Assembly (NCBI RefSeq): GCF_000284375.1
Contig: NC_017249.1
Span: 7,185,001-7,249,000 of the forward strand
Length of the DNA stretch: 64,000 nucleotides
From: Bradyrhizobium japonicum USDA 6
GTDB taxonomy: Bacteria; Pseudomonadota; Alphaproteobacteria; Rhizobiales; Xanthobacteraceae
Reading direction: 5' to 3'
Shown: piece by piece, positions 19,046 through 27,138 of the stretch
Position numbering within the stretch: the first letter of the stretch is position 1
How the letters are laid out: every line of letters starts with the position of its first letter
Position numbers and translations under genes: made by a program
The notes under the pieces: generated by a model
Database searches by the model: none
What the model was told of the DNA's origin: nothing
The model's input: only the letters and a program-made list of their open reading frames with translations

Positions 19046-19074
19046 GCGGGGGCACTTTTGTTCGCCCCCGCTTG
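19043..19074 (-). terminator. Hairpin after fixNOQP
   Basis: Arms CAAGCGGGGGC and GCCCCCGCTTG (11 perfect pairs) around a 10-base loop, starting 12 bases after the fixP stop codon. There is no U-tract on the minus strand, so it may protect the fixNOQP 3' end rather than terminate fully. Its far arm shares three bases with the fixG FixK box. Confidence 0.65.
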
Positions 19075-19085
19075 TCGCAAACAGA

Positions 19086-19961
19086 CTATTTTCCACCGCC
19101 CAGCGAGTGGACATAGACCGCCATCGCCTTGATGGTGGCGGGATCGAGCCGCCCTTCCCAGGCCGGCATCACGCCGGCGCGGCCCTGGCTGATGGTCTCG
19201 ATCAGGCTCGCCTCGTCCGAGCCGTAGAGCCAGATCATGTCGGTCAGGTTCGGGGCGCCCATCTCCGGGTTGCCCTTGCCGCCGTCACCGTGGCAGGCAA
19301 CGCAGTTCTCTGCGAAGATCTTCTCCCCTTTGGCGGCATCAAAGTCCTTCCGGGTCGAGAGGCCCGACAGCGAGCGCACGTAATTGGCCACCGTGACGAT
19401 CTCGTCGCCCTTCAGCACGCCGTCCTTGCCGAACGCGAGCATCTGCCCCTCATGCGCCTTGGCATGGCCGGAACGCGCGCCGAACCGGATGGTCTGCATG
19501 ATCTGGTCGAGCGTGCCGCCCCACAGCCAGTCGTCGTCGTTGAGATTCGGAAAGCCCTTTGCGCCGGCGCCGCCTGAGCCGTGGCATGGCGCGCAATTGT
19601 CGCCGAACACGGTCTTGCCCTTGGCCCGCGCCAGCGCCAGCAAGGCCGGGTCCTTCTCGATGTCGGCGAGCGAAGCCGCGCCCAGCGCCGCCATCTTGTC
19701 ACCCCGGACCTTCTCGAGATTGGCGAGCTCGACCGCAACGTCGGCGCGCGAGGAATAGCCGAACAGCCCCGTGGTGTTGCTGGAGATCAGCGGCCAGGCC
19801 GGATAGACGATCCAGTAGCCGATCGCCCAGACGATGGTGAGGTAGAATGAGATCACCCACCAGCGCGGCAGCGGCGTGTTGAGCTCCTTGATGCCGTCCC
19901 ATTCATGTCCGGTCGTGGACTTGCCGGTGACGGAATCGATGTCGCCATGATGATCGGTCAT
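19086..19961 (-). CDS. fixP: cbb3 cytochrome c oxidase subunit III, CcoP/FixP (dihaem)
   Basis: 291 aa membrane-anchored dihaem cytochrome c that passes electrons to CcoO/CcoN. One N-terminal membrane helix (VISFYLTIVWAIGYWIVYPAWP), then two haem-binding motifs, CAPCH and CVACH, each in a cytochrome c domain. The ATG lies six bases after the fixQ stop with a GGAGGAG ribosome site. Last gene of fixNOQP. Confidence 0.97.
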   Translation of the reverse strand: MTDHHGDIDSVTGKSTTGHEWDGIKELNTPLPRWWVISFYLTIVWAIGYWIVYPAWPLISSNTTGLFGYSSRADVAVELANLEKVRGDKMAALGAASLADIEKDPALLALARAKGKTVFGDNCAPCHGSGGAGAKGFPNLNDDDWLWGGTLDQIMQTIRFGARSGHAKAHEGQMLAFGKDGVLKGDEIVTVANYVRSLSGLSTRKDFDAAKGEKIFAENCVACHGDGGKGNPEMGAPNLTDMIWLYGSDEASLIETISQGRAGVMPAWEGRLDPATIKAMAVYVHSLGGGK

Positions 19962-19967
19962 GATGTC

Positions 19968-20132
19968 TTACTCCTCCCGCAACGGCAGGCGCGCCGCCTC
20001 GTCGAAAGCGGCCTTGTTGCGGGGCCATAATGCGTAGGCGATGATCGCGAGAAAGATCGCGACGAACACCGGCGTCCAGATCGTGGTCACGAGACCAGAC
20101 GCGAGATTGTCGAGTGTCAGGATGGCTTTCAT
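19968..20132 (-). CDS. fixQ: cbb3 oxidase subunit IV, CcoQ/FixQ
   Basis: 54 aa, one membrane helix (WTPVFVAIFLAIIAYALWP) followed by the RNKAAFDEAARLPL tail, the CcoQ pattern. FixQ stabilises the cbb3 complex. The start was chosen at ATG 20132, 13 bases after the fixO stop, because the open frame further upstream overlaps fixO and lacks similarity. Confidence 0.96.
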   Translation of the reverse strand: MKAILTLDNLASGLVTTIWTPVFVAIFLAIIAYALWPRNKAAFDEAARLPLREE

Positions 20133-20145
20133 CGGTGATGCCTTC

Positions 20146-20880
20146 TCAGCGAAGATTGGCTTTCTCGTTGTAGAGCTTGAAGTCGACCAGCGTGCCCAGC
20201 ATCTGCAGATACGCAATCAGCGCGTCCATTTCGGTCGGCGTGCCGGCCTTGCCGTCGAAATTGCGCACGACGGCCTTGGCGTAACGCTTGCCGAAGGCGT
20301 CGGAGCCGGCATTGTCGGGATCGGCCTGGGCCTTCAGATCGGCGCCAGCGTTAGCGATCTGGTCATCGGTGTAGGGCGTGCCGATGGCCTTGAGCGTCTT
20401 CATGTGGTCGGCGATCGTATCGGGATCGACCTCAGTCTGGCTCAGGAACGGATAGCCCGGCATCACCGACTGCGGCACGATCGCACGCGGGTTGGTCAGA
20501 TGAGTCACGTGCCAGTCGTCGGAATATTTGGCGCCGACGCGGGCGAGGTCCGGACCGGTACGCTTCGAGCCCCACTGGAACGGGTGGTCGTACATGCTCT
20601 CGGCGGCGAGCGAGAAGTGGCCGTATCGCTCGACCTCGTCGCGCAGCGGGCGGATCATCTGCGAATGGCAGAGATAACAGCCTTCGCGGACATAGACGTT
20701 GCGGCCCGCGAGCTCCAGCGGCGTGTAGGGCCTGACGCCGTCGACCGCCTCGATCGTGCTCTTGAGGTAGAACAGCGGCGTGATTTCGACGAGACCGCCG
20801 ATTGCGATCACCAGCAAGATGCCGACGATCAGGACGATCGAGTTCTTTTCGAAGATTTGGTGGCGTGTCCAGAACGACAT
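20146..20880 (-). CDS. fixO: cbb3 cytochrome c oxidase subunit II, CcoO/FixO (monohaem)
   Basis: 244 aa, one N-terminal membrane helix ([20 protein letters not shown]) and a single haem motif CYLCH in [18 protein letters not shown], diagnostic of CcoO. Ribosome site AGGAG precedes the ATG, 10 bases after the fixN stop. Confidence 0.98.
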   Translation of the reverse strand: MSFWTRHQIFEKNSIVLIVGILLVIAIGGLVEITPLFYLKSTIEAVDGVRPYTPLELAGRNVYVREGCYLCHSQMIRPLRDEVERYGHFSLAAESMYDHPFQWGSKRTGPDLARVGAKYSDDWHVTHLTNPRAIVPQSVMPGYPFLSQTEVDPDTIADHMKTLKAIGTPYTDDQIANAGADLKAQADPDNAGSDAFGKRYAKAVVRNFDGKAGTPTEMDALIAYLQMLGTLVDFKLYNEKANLR

Positions 20881-20890
20881 GGAAGGCTCC

Positions 20891-22540
20891 TCATTCCGCC
20901 GGCTGAAGCGCGACGGGCATCTGGACTTCCTGTTCGCCGACGCGAACGGTCATCCAGAGATTGTAGGCCATGATCAGCGCGCCGATCAGGAACAGCCCGC
21001 CGCCGGCGGCGCGGATGATGTAGAAGGGATGCATCGCCTCGACGCTCTCGATGAAGGAATATTCGAGGAAGCCGAGCGAGGTGTAGGCACGCCACATCAG
21101 GCCCTGCAGGATGCCGGACACCCACATCGCGGAGATGTAGAGAACGATGCCGAGCGTCGCGATCCAGAAGTGCCAGTTGACGAGCTTCAGGCTGTAGAGG
21201 CCCTTGCGATTCCACACCCACGGCACCAGGCAGTACAGCGCGCCGAAGGAGACGAAGCCGACCCAGCCGAGCGCGCCGGAATGCACGTGGCCGATGGTCC
21301 AGTCGGTGTAGTGGCTGAGCGAGTTCACCACCTTGATCGACATCATCGGGCCTTCGAAAGTCGACATGCCGTAGAAGGCGACGGAGACCACGAGCATGCG
21401 CAGCACGGGGTCGGTGCGCAGCTTGTCCCAGGCGCCCGACAGCGTCATCAGGCCGTTGATCATGCCGCCCCAGGAGGGCATCCAGAGCATGATCGAGAAG
21501 GTCATGCCGAGCGTCTGCGTCCAGTCGGGCAGCGCCGTGTAGTGCAGATGGTGCGGGCCGGCCCAGATGTAGAGGAAGATCAGCGCCCAGAAGTGGATGA
21601 TCGACAGCCGATAGGAATAGATCGGCCGCTCCGCGCGCTTCGGGATGAAGTAGTACATGATGGCGAGGAAGCCGGCGGTCAGGAAGAAGCCGACCGCGTT
21701 GTGGCCGTACCACCACTGGAACATCGCGTCCTGGATGCCGCCCCAGGCGACATAGGATTTCGAGCCGAACACCGAGACGGGGAGCGCGGGATTGTTGCCG
21801 AGGTGCAGGACCGCGATCGTCACGATGAAGGCGAGATAGAACCAGTTCGCGACGAAGATGTGCGGCTCCTTGCGCTTGATGATCGTGGCAAGGAAGACCA
21901 GCAGATAAACGACCCAGACGATGGTGAGCCAGAGGTCGGCATACCATTCCGGCTCGGCATATTCCTTCGACTGGGTGACACCGAGCAGATAGCCGGTGCC
22001 GGCGATCAGGATGAAGAAATTGTAGCCGATCACGACGAACCAGGGCGCGAGGTCGCCCGCAAGGCGCACCCGGCAGGACTTCTGCACGACATAGAGCGAC
22101 GTGCCGATCAGCACGTTGCCGCCGAAGGCGAAGATCACCGCGGAAGTGTGCAGCGGACGCAGACGACCAAAGCTGGTCCATGGCAGATCGAAGTTCAGTG
22201 CGGGCCACGCCAGTTGCGAGGCGATGATGAGGCCGACGAGGAAGCCGGCAATGCCCCAGAACATCGCCATGACGGCGGTGAACTTGACCGGGCCCATATT
22301 GTAGTTGGGACGGCCGTTGATCTCCGCGGGTGGCAACTCCGCCGGGCGGTCGAAGTAGCGGTTGACGATGCCAAAGACCACAGCCACGCTCGCCGCCGCG
22401 CTGAGCGCGGCGTGGAAAGCGAACGGCGTATCGAGCGCCTTGGCCGCGGCGATCACGCAGAGGAAGGCGGCGACCGCGAACACGACAGCCAGGCCGCTTT
22501 CACCTGCTGTCATCGATTTGGAGATGGAGGGCTGGGGCAT
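20891..22540 (-). CDS. fixN: cbb3 cytochrome c oxidase catalytic subunit I, CcoN/FixN
   Basis: 549 aa, the length known for Bradyrhizobium FixN, with about 12 to 14 membrane helices. It reduces oxygen with high affinity at a haem b3-CuB centre. Visible signatures include [29 protein letters not shown] and [16 protein letters not shown] (His ligands of the binuclear centre), and [13 protein letters not shown] used the ATG at 22540 (MPQPSISKS), since the FixK box lies 58 bases upstream and the extra 14 residues of a longer frame have no counterpart. First gene of fixNOQP. Confidence 0.98.
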   Translation of the reverse strand: MPQPSISKSMTAGESGLAVVFAVAAFLCVIAAAKALDTPFAFHAALSAAASVAVVFGIVNRYFDRPAELPPAEINGRPNYNMGPVKFTAVMAMFWGIAGFLVGLIIASQLAWPALNFDLPWTSFGRLRPLHTSAVIFAFGGNVLIGTSLYVVQKSCRVRLAGDLAPWFVVIGYNFFILIAGTGYLLGVTQSKEYAEPEWYADLWLTIVWVVYLLVFLATIIKRKEPHIFVANWFYLAFIVTIAVLHLGNNPALPVSVFGSKSYVAWGGIQDAMFQWWYGHNAVGFFLTAGFLAIMYYFIPKRAERPIYSYRLSIIHFWALIFLYIWAGPHHLHYTALPDWTQTLGMTFSIMLWMPSWGGMINGLMTLSGAWDKLRTDPVLRMLVVSVAFYGMSTFEGPMMSIKVVNSLSHYTDWTIGHVHSGALGWVGFVSFGALYCLVPWVWNRKGLYSLKLVNWHFWIATLGIVLYISAMWVSGILQGLMWRAYTSLGFLEYSFIESVEAMHPFYIIRAAGGGLFLIGALIMAYNLWMTVRVGEQEVQMPVALQPAE

Positions 22541-22598
22541 CGCGGATTCTCTCTCGAAAGAACACGCCGCCAGAAACCACATTCACCCTCGCGGGGAA

Positions 22599-22612
22599 TT
22601 GATTGAAATCAA
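22599..22612 (-). promoter_or_regulatory. FixK2 box upstream of fixNOQP
   Basis: TTGATTGAAATCAA on the plus strand (TTGATTTCAATCAA towards fixN), a perfect TTGA-N6-TCAA site that also fits the TTGAT-N4-ATCAA anaerobox. It ends 58 bases before the fixN ATG. A site of this type drives fixNOQP in B. diazoefficiens. Confidence 0.95.
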
Positions 22613-22687
22613 GATGTGCGTTTTGGCTCTGGGGATGGCGCGGGCTTTTTGGGGCGCCCGTATTTCTGCGGAGGCGGCAGTCGCAGA

Positions 22688-22784
22688 ATCGTAGGGTGGG
22701 CAAAGGCGCACTTGCGCCGTGCCCACGATTTGTCGATTACGGGGCAGAAATCGTGGGCACGCTTCGCTTTGCCCACCCTACGAT
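22688..22784. repeat. Dispersed palindromic intergenic repeat
   Basis: A 97-base inverted repeat with outer arms ATCGTAGGGTGGGCAAAG and CTTTGCCCACCCTACGAT (perfect complement over 18 bases) and inner arms built on CGTGCCCACGATTT and AAATCGTGGGCACG. It lies between the CBS gene and the fixN promoter. Elements with these arms are frequent in Bradyrhizobium genomes. Confidence 0.85.
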
Positions 22785-22813
22785 ATTCCCCGAGCCGAGC
22801 TTTGCTGGATCCC

Positions 22814-23239
22814 TCACTCGCCCGCCGTCGCCTTGAGCGCCTTGATCACGTCCTCGCGGGCGATGATTCCGACCAGCTTCTCGGCGCCGTCGAGCACGAT
22901 GATGCTCCTGATGCGGTGCTCGACCATGATCTGGAGCACGCGCGTCAGCCGCGTGTCGGGGCTGACATAGATGAACTCCGGCGTCATGACATCGCCGATC
23001 CTGCGGCTCATCAGGTCGTGATAGCGCGGCAGCATCTGGCTCGGCGAGAACGCGAAACACTTCAGGATGTCGAACTTGGTGACGATCCCGACCACCTGCC
23101 CGTCGTCCTCGACCGGATAGGAGTTGAAATCATCACGCTCGAACATCTCGCTGAGCGCGAGCAGGTCCTGGTCGCGCCGCACCGTCCTGACGTTGCGCGT
23201 CATATAGCCGTCCACGGTCTGCTCAAGGAATTTGTACAC
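22814..23239 (-). CDS. CBS-domain pair protein
   Basis: 141 aa, two CBS motifs: residues about 10-65 (VDGYMTRNVRTVRRDQDLLALSEMF) and 75-135 (IGDVMTPEFIYVSPDTRLTRVLQIM). Such stand-alone CBS pairs bind adenine nucleotides in other proteins; the partner is not known here. It follows the universal stress gene by 37 bases on the same strand, so the two form an operon lying between fixL and fixN, as in other Bradyrhizobium fix loci. Confidence 0.9.
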   Translation of the reverse strand: MYKFLEQTVDGYMTRNVRTVRRDQDLLALSEMFERDDFNSYPVEDDGQVVGIVTKFDILKCFAFSPSQMLPRYHDLMSRRIGDVMTPEFIYVSPDTRLTRVLQIMVEHRIRSIIVLDGAEKLVGIIAREDVIKALKATAGE

Positions 23240-23276
23240 GGCGCATCCTCATCGATTGTTTGTGTGTCCGAGGCCG

Positions 23277-24110
23277 TCAGTGCGACAGCAGCACGCAGCG
23301 GGCAGTTTGCGTGACCAGATATTCCGTGACGCCGCCGAGGATCAGCTCGCGGAAACGGGAATGGCCGTACGCGCCGGCGACGATCAGGCCCGCGCCGACG
23401 TCGCCGGCGACCCGTTCCAATTGCACGGCGGCGGGCTCACTGCCCGCGGCTTCCGGCACGCGCGCGGTCGCAGTGACGCCGTGACGGGCGAGCCAGGCGG
23501 CGACATCGCTCACGCGCGTCATCGCGGCCGAGCGGTCCCCGCCGGCCTCCGGAATCTCCACGATGGTGACGTCCCTCGCCTTGCGCAGCAGCGGCAGCGC
23601 GTCCGCTACCGCGCGCCGCGCCTCCGGCGTGTCCTTCCATGCCACCAGCACGTTGCGCAGATCGAGCCAGTTGACCTTATCGGGCACGACCAGAATCGGT
23701 CGGCCGGCCTGCATCACCAGATCCTTGGGGCTCACGAGCGAAAACGCATCGGAAAAGGCCGGGCTCTGCCCGCCGCTGACGACGATGTCGGCGCACCGCG
23801 CCTGCGCCAGCACGAATCGTGAGGGAAAATCCATGGCGCTGCGCCATTCCACGGGCCTGCTGCGAGTCCTGGTCGCGGCGCGGAATTCCGCCTCCAGAGC
23901 GGCGAGGCACCTTTTGACGGAGGCCTCCTCCTGATCGATTAGACGCTGGGCCTCGGCGCCTCCGATGAAATAAAGCGGCGGGGCGAACCGCGCCGCGGCG
24001 ACCCCGACGATGGTGGCCTCGAATCGTTCGCCGAGTTCGCCTGCGGCCTGAAGACGCGCATTGTTGGGCTGATCCAGCGCCAGGCTGACCATCACTGTCG
24101 CGTATGTCAT
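23277..24110 (-). CDS. Universal stress protein (tandem UspA type)
   Basis: 277 aa. Two Usp-like halves can be seen: residues 1-140 (ATVMVSLALDQPNNARLQAAGELGE; RFVLAQARCADIVVSGGQ) and 150-277 (RPILVVPDKVNWLDLRNVLVAWKDTPEARRAV; GAGLIVAGAYGHSRFRELILGGVTEYLV). The second half has the nucleotide-binding G-x2-G-x9-G-type loop (GAYGHSRFRELILGG). The ATG at 24110 was chosen because a near-consensus FixK box lies 58 bases upstream. It probably responds to low oxygen. Confidence 0.9.
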   Translation of the reverse strand: MTYATVMVSLALDQPNNARLQAAGELGERFEATIVGVAAARFAPPLYFIGGAEAQRLIDQEEASVKRCLAALEAEFRAATRTRSRPVEWRSAMDFPSRFVLAQARCADIVVSGGQSPAFSDAFSLVSPKDLVMQAGRPILVVPDKVNWLDLRNVLVAWKDTPEARRAVADALPLLRKARDVTIVEIPEAGGDRSAAMTRVSDVAAWLARHGVTATARVPEAAGSEPAAVQLERVAGDVGAGLIVAGAYGHSRFRELILGGVTEYLVTQTARCVLLSH

Positions 24111-24168
24111 CAGGGCTCTCCGGGGCAATGAACTGCCGCAGAATCTAGCCGCGCTGGCGCAAAGCAGG

Positions 24169-24182
24169 ATGAGATAGATCAA
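24169..24182 (-). promoter_or_regulatory. Candidate FixK2 box upstream of the Usp-CBS operon
   Basis: ATGAGATAGATCAA on the plus strand (TTGATCTATCTCAT towards the Usp gene), seven of eight matches to TTGA-N6-TCAA. It ends 58 bases before the Usp ATG, exactly as for fixN and fixG, which raises confidence despite the mismatch. It also lies within the fixL upstream region. Confidence 0.65.
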
Positions 24183-24315
24183 ATGGCCCTGCACGATGCC
24201 GTGGGAAATCCGCCAATGGAATCAGACATCCGAACTTGCCTCCGGCTGGCCCATGGGCGAAATTGCCGCCATGTTCGCGGCACCGCGCCCGCCGCGCGAA
24301 GATGGGAGTCATAGC

Positions 24316-25833
24316 TTGTCGCCGACCCGCGTAACGCATCCGCCAGACGACAGTCGCGGCGAGCATTTCCGGGTCCGGATCGAGGGATTCGGCGTCGGCA
24401 CCTGGGATCTCGACCTGGCGACGCGCGAACTGGAATGGTCGGAAACCGCAAGGATGCTGCTCGGTATCGAGCGAGGCCAGCCGGCGAGCTACGACCTCTT
24501 CCTGTCGCGCCTCGAGCCCGGCGACCGCGCGCGCGTCGAGAACGCGATCAAGCAGGTCTCCGAGCATGGCGGCGGCTTCGACGTCTCCTTCAGGATTTCC
24601 GGCAACTCTGGCCGCGGCAAATGGATCAGGGCCCGCGCCGGCCTGATCCGGGACGATTCCGGCGTCGCGCGCCATCTCAGCGGCATCTTCCTCGATATCG
24701 ACGAGGAGAAGCAGGTCGAGGAAGCCCTGCGCACGCGTGAGACCCACCTCCGCTCGATCCTTCACACCATTCCCGACGCCATGATCGTCATCGACGGCCG
24801 CGGCATCGTGCAACTGTTCAGCACCGCCGCCGAGCGCCTGTTCGGCTGGTCCGAGCAGGAGGCGATCGGCCAGAACGTCAGCATCCTGATGCCGGAGCCC
24901 GACCGCACCCGCCACGACAGCTACATCGCGCGCTATCGCAGCACGAACGATCCGCACATCATCGGCATCGGCCGCATCGTGACCGGCAAGCGCCGCGACG
25001 GCACGACCTTTCCGATGCACCTGTCGATCGGCGAGATGCAGTCCGGCGGCGAGCCCTATTTCACCGGCTTCGTCCGCGACCTCACCGAGCACCAGCAGAC
25101 CCAGGCGCGGCTCCAGGAATTGCAGTCCGAGCTCGTCCACGTGTCGCGGCTGACCGCGATGGGCGAGATGGCCTCGGCGCTTGCCCACGAGATCAACCAG
25201 CCGCTGGCGGCGATCAGCAATTACATGAAGGGATCGCGGCGGCTGCTGGCCGGCAGCACCGATCCCAACACGCCGAAGATCGAAAGTGCGATGGATCGCG
25301 CCGCGGAGCAGGCCTTGCGCGCCGGCCAGATCATCCGCCGCCTGCGCGACTTCGTCTCCCGCGGCGAGTCCGAGAAGCGGGTCGAGAGCCTGTCCAAGCT
25401 GATCGAGGAAGCCGGCGCGCTCGGGCTTGCCGGCGCGCGCGAGCAGAACGTGCAGCTCCGCTTCAGCCTCGATCCCGACGCCGATCTCGTGCTAGCCGAC
25501 CGCGTGCAGATCCAGCAGGTGCTGGTCAACCTGTTCCGCAACGCGCTGGAAGCGATGGCGCAGTCGCCGCCGCGCGAGCTCGTCGTCGCCAACACCCGCG
25601 TAGGTGACGACATGATCGAGGTCGAGGTGTCCGACACCGGCTCCGGCTTCCAGGGCGACGTCATTCCCAACCTGTTCCAGACCTTCTTCACCACCAAGGA
25701 AACCGGCATGGGCGTGGGACTGTCCATCAGCCGCTCGATCATCGAGGCTCACGGCGGACGCATGTGGGCCGAGAGCAACCCATCAGGCGGCGCGACATTC
25801 CGCTTCACTCTCCCGGCAGCCGATGAGAATTGA
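24316..25833 (+). CDS. fixL: Oxygen-sensing histidine kinase FixL
   Basis: 505 aa. Haem-PAS sensor kinase that phosphorylates FixJ when oxygen leaves the haem. Seen: a first PAS domain (about 15-130), the haem PAS domain with proximal H200 (RTRHDSYI) and the regulatory R220 (GIGRIVTG), the phosphorylation H291 (ALAHEINQP), and the ATPase domain with N, G1 and G2 boxes (LFRNALEAM, DTGSGF, GMGVGLSI). I chose the TTG start at 24316, with GGGAG eight bases upstream, because only this start gives the 505-residue length and the H200/R220/H291 numbering of B. diazoefficiens FixL. An ATG 120 bases earlier is in frame but less likely. Confidence 0.97.
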   Translation: MSPTRVTHPPDDSRGEHFRVRIEGFGVGTWDLDLATRELEWSETARMLLGIERGQPASYDLFLSRLEPGDRARVENAIKQVSEHGGGFDVSFRISGNSGRGKWIRARAGLIRDDSGVARHLSGIFLDIDEEKQVEEALRTRETHLRSILHTIPDAMIVIDGRGIVQLFSTAAERLFGWSEQEAIGQNVSILMPEPDRTRHDSYIARYRSTNDPHIIGIGRIVTGKRRDGTTFPMHLSIGEMQSGGEPYFTGFVRDLTEHQQTQARLQELQSELVHVSRLTAMGEMASALAHEINQPLAAISNYMKGSRRLLAGSTDPNTPKIESAMDRAAEQALRAGQIIRRLRDFVSRGESEKRVESLSKLIEEAGALGLAGAREQNVQLRFSLDPDADLVLADRVQIQQVLVNLFRNALEAMAQSPPRELVVANTRVGDDMIEVEVSDTGSGFQGDVIPNLFQTFFTTKETGMGVGLSISRSIIEAHGGRMWAESNPSGGATFRFTLPAADEN

Positions 25834-25836
25834 TCC

Positions 25837-26454
25837 ATGACGACCAAGGGACATGTCTACGTCATCGATGACGACGAGGCGATGCGGGACTCTCTGCACT
25901 TCCTGCTGGATTCCTCCGGCTTCGGCGTCACCCTGTTTGACGATGCGCAAGCCTTCCTCGATGTCCTGCCCGGCCTCGCCTTCGGCTGCGTCGTCTCCGA
26001 CGTGCGCATGCCTGGAATCGACGGGATCGAGCTGTTGAAGCGGATGAAGGCGCAGCAAAGCCCGTTCCCGATCCTGATCATGACCGGCCATGGCGACGTG
26101 CCGCTCGCGGTCGAGGCGATGAAGTTGGGGGCGGTCGACTTTCTCGAGAAGCCGTTCGAGGACGACCGCCTCACCACCATGATCGAGACGGCGATCCGAC
26201 AGGCCGAGCCGGCGGCGAAGAACGAGGCGATCTCGCAGGACATCGCCGCCCGCGTCGCCTCCCTCAGCCCGCGCGAGCGCCAGGTCATGGAAGGACTGAT
26301 CGCGGGCCTCTCCAACAAGCTGATCGCCCGTGAATACGACATCAGCCCCCGCACCATCGAGGTCTACCGGGCCAACGTCATGACCAAGATGCAGGCCAAC
26401 AGCCTCTCGGAGCTGGTCCGGCTGGCGATGCGCGCCGGGATGTTGAAGGATTGA
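25837..26454 (+). CDS. fixJ: Response regulator FixJ
   Basis: 205 aa, the usual FixJ length. Receiver domain with acidic residues D11-D13, phospho-acceptor D55 (VVSDVRMPG), T in IMTGHGD and lysine in LEKPFED; then a LuxR/FixJ helix-turn-helix (LSPRERQVMEGLIAGLSNKL). Phosphorylated FixJ activates fixK2. It starts three bases after the fixL stop, so the two are cotranscribed. Confidence 0.98.
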   Translation: MTTKGHVYVIDDDEAMRDSLHFLLDSSGFGVTLFDDAQAFLDVLPGLAFGCVVSDVRMPGIDGIELLKRMKAQQSPFPILIMTGHGDVPLAVEAMKLGAVDFLEKPFEDDRLTTMIETAIRQAEPAAKNEAISQDIAARVASLSPRERQVMEGLIAGLSNKLIAREYDISPRTIEVYRANVMTKMQANSLSELVRLAMRAGMLKD

Positions 26455-26477
26455 GGCAAATCGGATTGAGGCAAGTC
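26448..26477 (+). repeat. 15-bp tandem duplication at the fixJ 3' end
   Basis: GGATTGAGGCAAATC at 26448-26462 is followed at once by GGATTGAGGCAAGTC at 26463-26477, one mismatch. The first unit spans the fixJ stop codon. The second unit supplies most of a FixK box. Confidence 0.85.
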
Positions 26478-26479
26478 AA
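26466..26479 (+). promoter_or_regulatory. FixK2 box upstream of the receiver gene
   Basis: TTGAGGCAAGTCAA, eight of eight matches to TTGA-N6-TCAA. A class II promoter would start about 40 bases from its centre, near 26513, which leaves a short leader before the ATG at 26549. Confidence 0.75.
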
Positions 26480-26548
26480 AATCATTCTCCCGGGCCGTGC
26501 TAGCCAGATGGGATGATCGAGATCGGCTCGCACCATCAGCGGCTTCCA

Positions 26549-26935
26549 ATGACGTCATCCGCAAAGCCCACCGTCTACGTGGTCGACGATGATGCCGCCG
26601 TGCTGGGATCCCTGCAATTCCTGCTGGAAACCGACGGCTTTGCCGTGCGGACCTTCAGGAATGCCACGGCGCTGCTGAATGCCAGCGGCGCGCGGGGGGC
26701 GGACTGCTACGTGATCGACTACAAGATGCCCGACATCAACGGCATCGAGCTGGCCGGCCGGTTGCGCCAGTCCGACGAGGGCACGCCCGTGATCCTGATC
26801 ACCGGCTATCCCGATGGGAATATCTCGGCTCGGGCCGCAGCCGCAGGCGTCAAGGACGTGATCTTGAAGCCGCTTCTCGACGAAACCCTGGTCAAGTCCA
26901 TCCACCACGCCATCCGGGGCGGCCGCGGGAACTAG
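26549..26935 (+). CDS. Single-domain response regulator (receiver only)
   Basis: 128 aa, a lone receiver with no output domain. Acidic pocket VVDDDAA, phospho-acceptor in YVIDYKMPDING, Thr in LITGYPDG, and the conserved lysine in ILKPLLDETL. It lies between fixJ and fixK2, the position of a receiver gene in B. diazoefficiens that, as I recall, is reported to depend on FixK2. An ATG at 26513 is in frame but would coincide with the predicted transcript start of the FixK box promoter, so I prefer 26549. It may act as a phosphate sink or modulator of FixL. Confidence 0.88.
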   Translation: MTSSAKPTVYVVDDDAAVLGSLQFLLETDGFAVRTFRNATALLNASGARGADCYVIDYKMPDINGIELAGRLRQSDEGTPVILITGYPDGNISARAAAAGVKDVILKPLLDETLVKSIHHAIRGGRGN

Positions 26936-26946
26936 GGAGGTTTGGT

Positions 26947-27022
26947 AGCCCGGATGGAGCGCGGCGCAATCCGGGATGACAAGCCACAGCGGCCCCGGAT
27001 TTCGCTTCGCTCCATCCGGGCT
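26947..27022. repeat. Dispersed palindromic intergenic repeat
   Basis: A 76-base inverted repeat with arms AGCCCGGATGGAGCG and CGCTCCATCCGGGCT (15 perfect pairs) around an interior containing CAATCCGGGA. It lies between the receiver gene and the fixK2 promoter and resembles a repeat common in Bradyrhizobiaceae. Confidence 0.82.
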
Positions 27023-27038
27023 GCGCGTTCCCGTGACC

Positions 27039-27068
27039 TAAGGGATTCTACGTAAGGGCCCCCCTTAA
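27039..27068 (+). promoter_or_regulatory. Candidate FixJ target in the fixK2 promoter
   Basis: TAAGGG occurs at 27039-27044 and again at 27053-27058, 14 bases apart; the second copy is half of an inverted repeat TAAGGG-CCC-CCCTTA (27053-27067). It lies about 70 to 100 bases before the fixK2 start. FixJ is known to bind the fixK2 promoter, but I cannot match these bases to a defined FixJ consensus with certainty. Confidence 0.45.
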
Positions 27069-27138
27069 GATATCTCGCGAAATTTTCGAAGTACCCGAAC
27101 CCGCGTACCAAAGCGTCATCACAACGGAGATGGCGCAG

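Noticed and set aside
20780..22606. Long open frame on the plus strand antisense to fixO and fixN
   Set aside because: It mirrors the codons of fixNO; its translation is Arg/Asp/His-rich with no family pattern, a usual effect of high GC.
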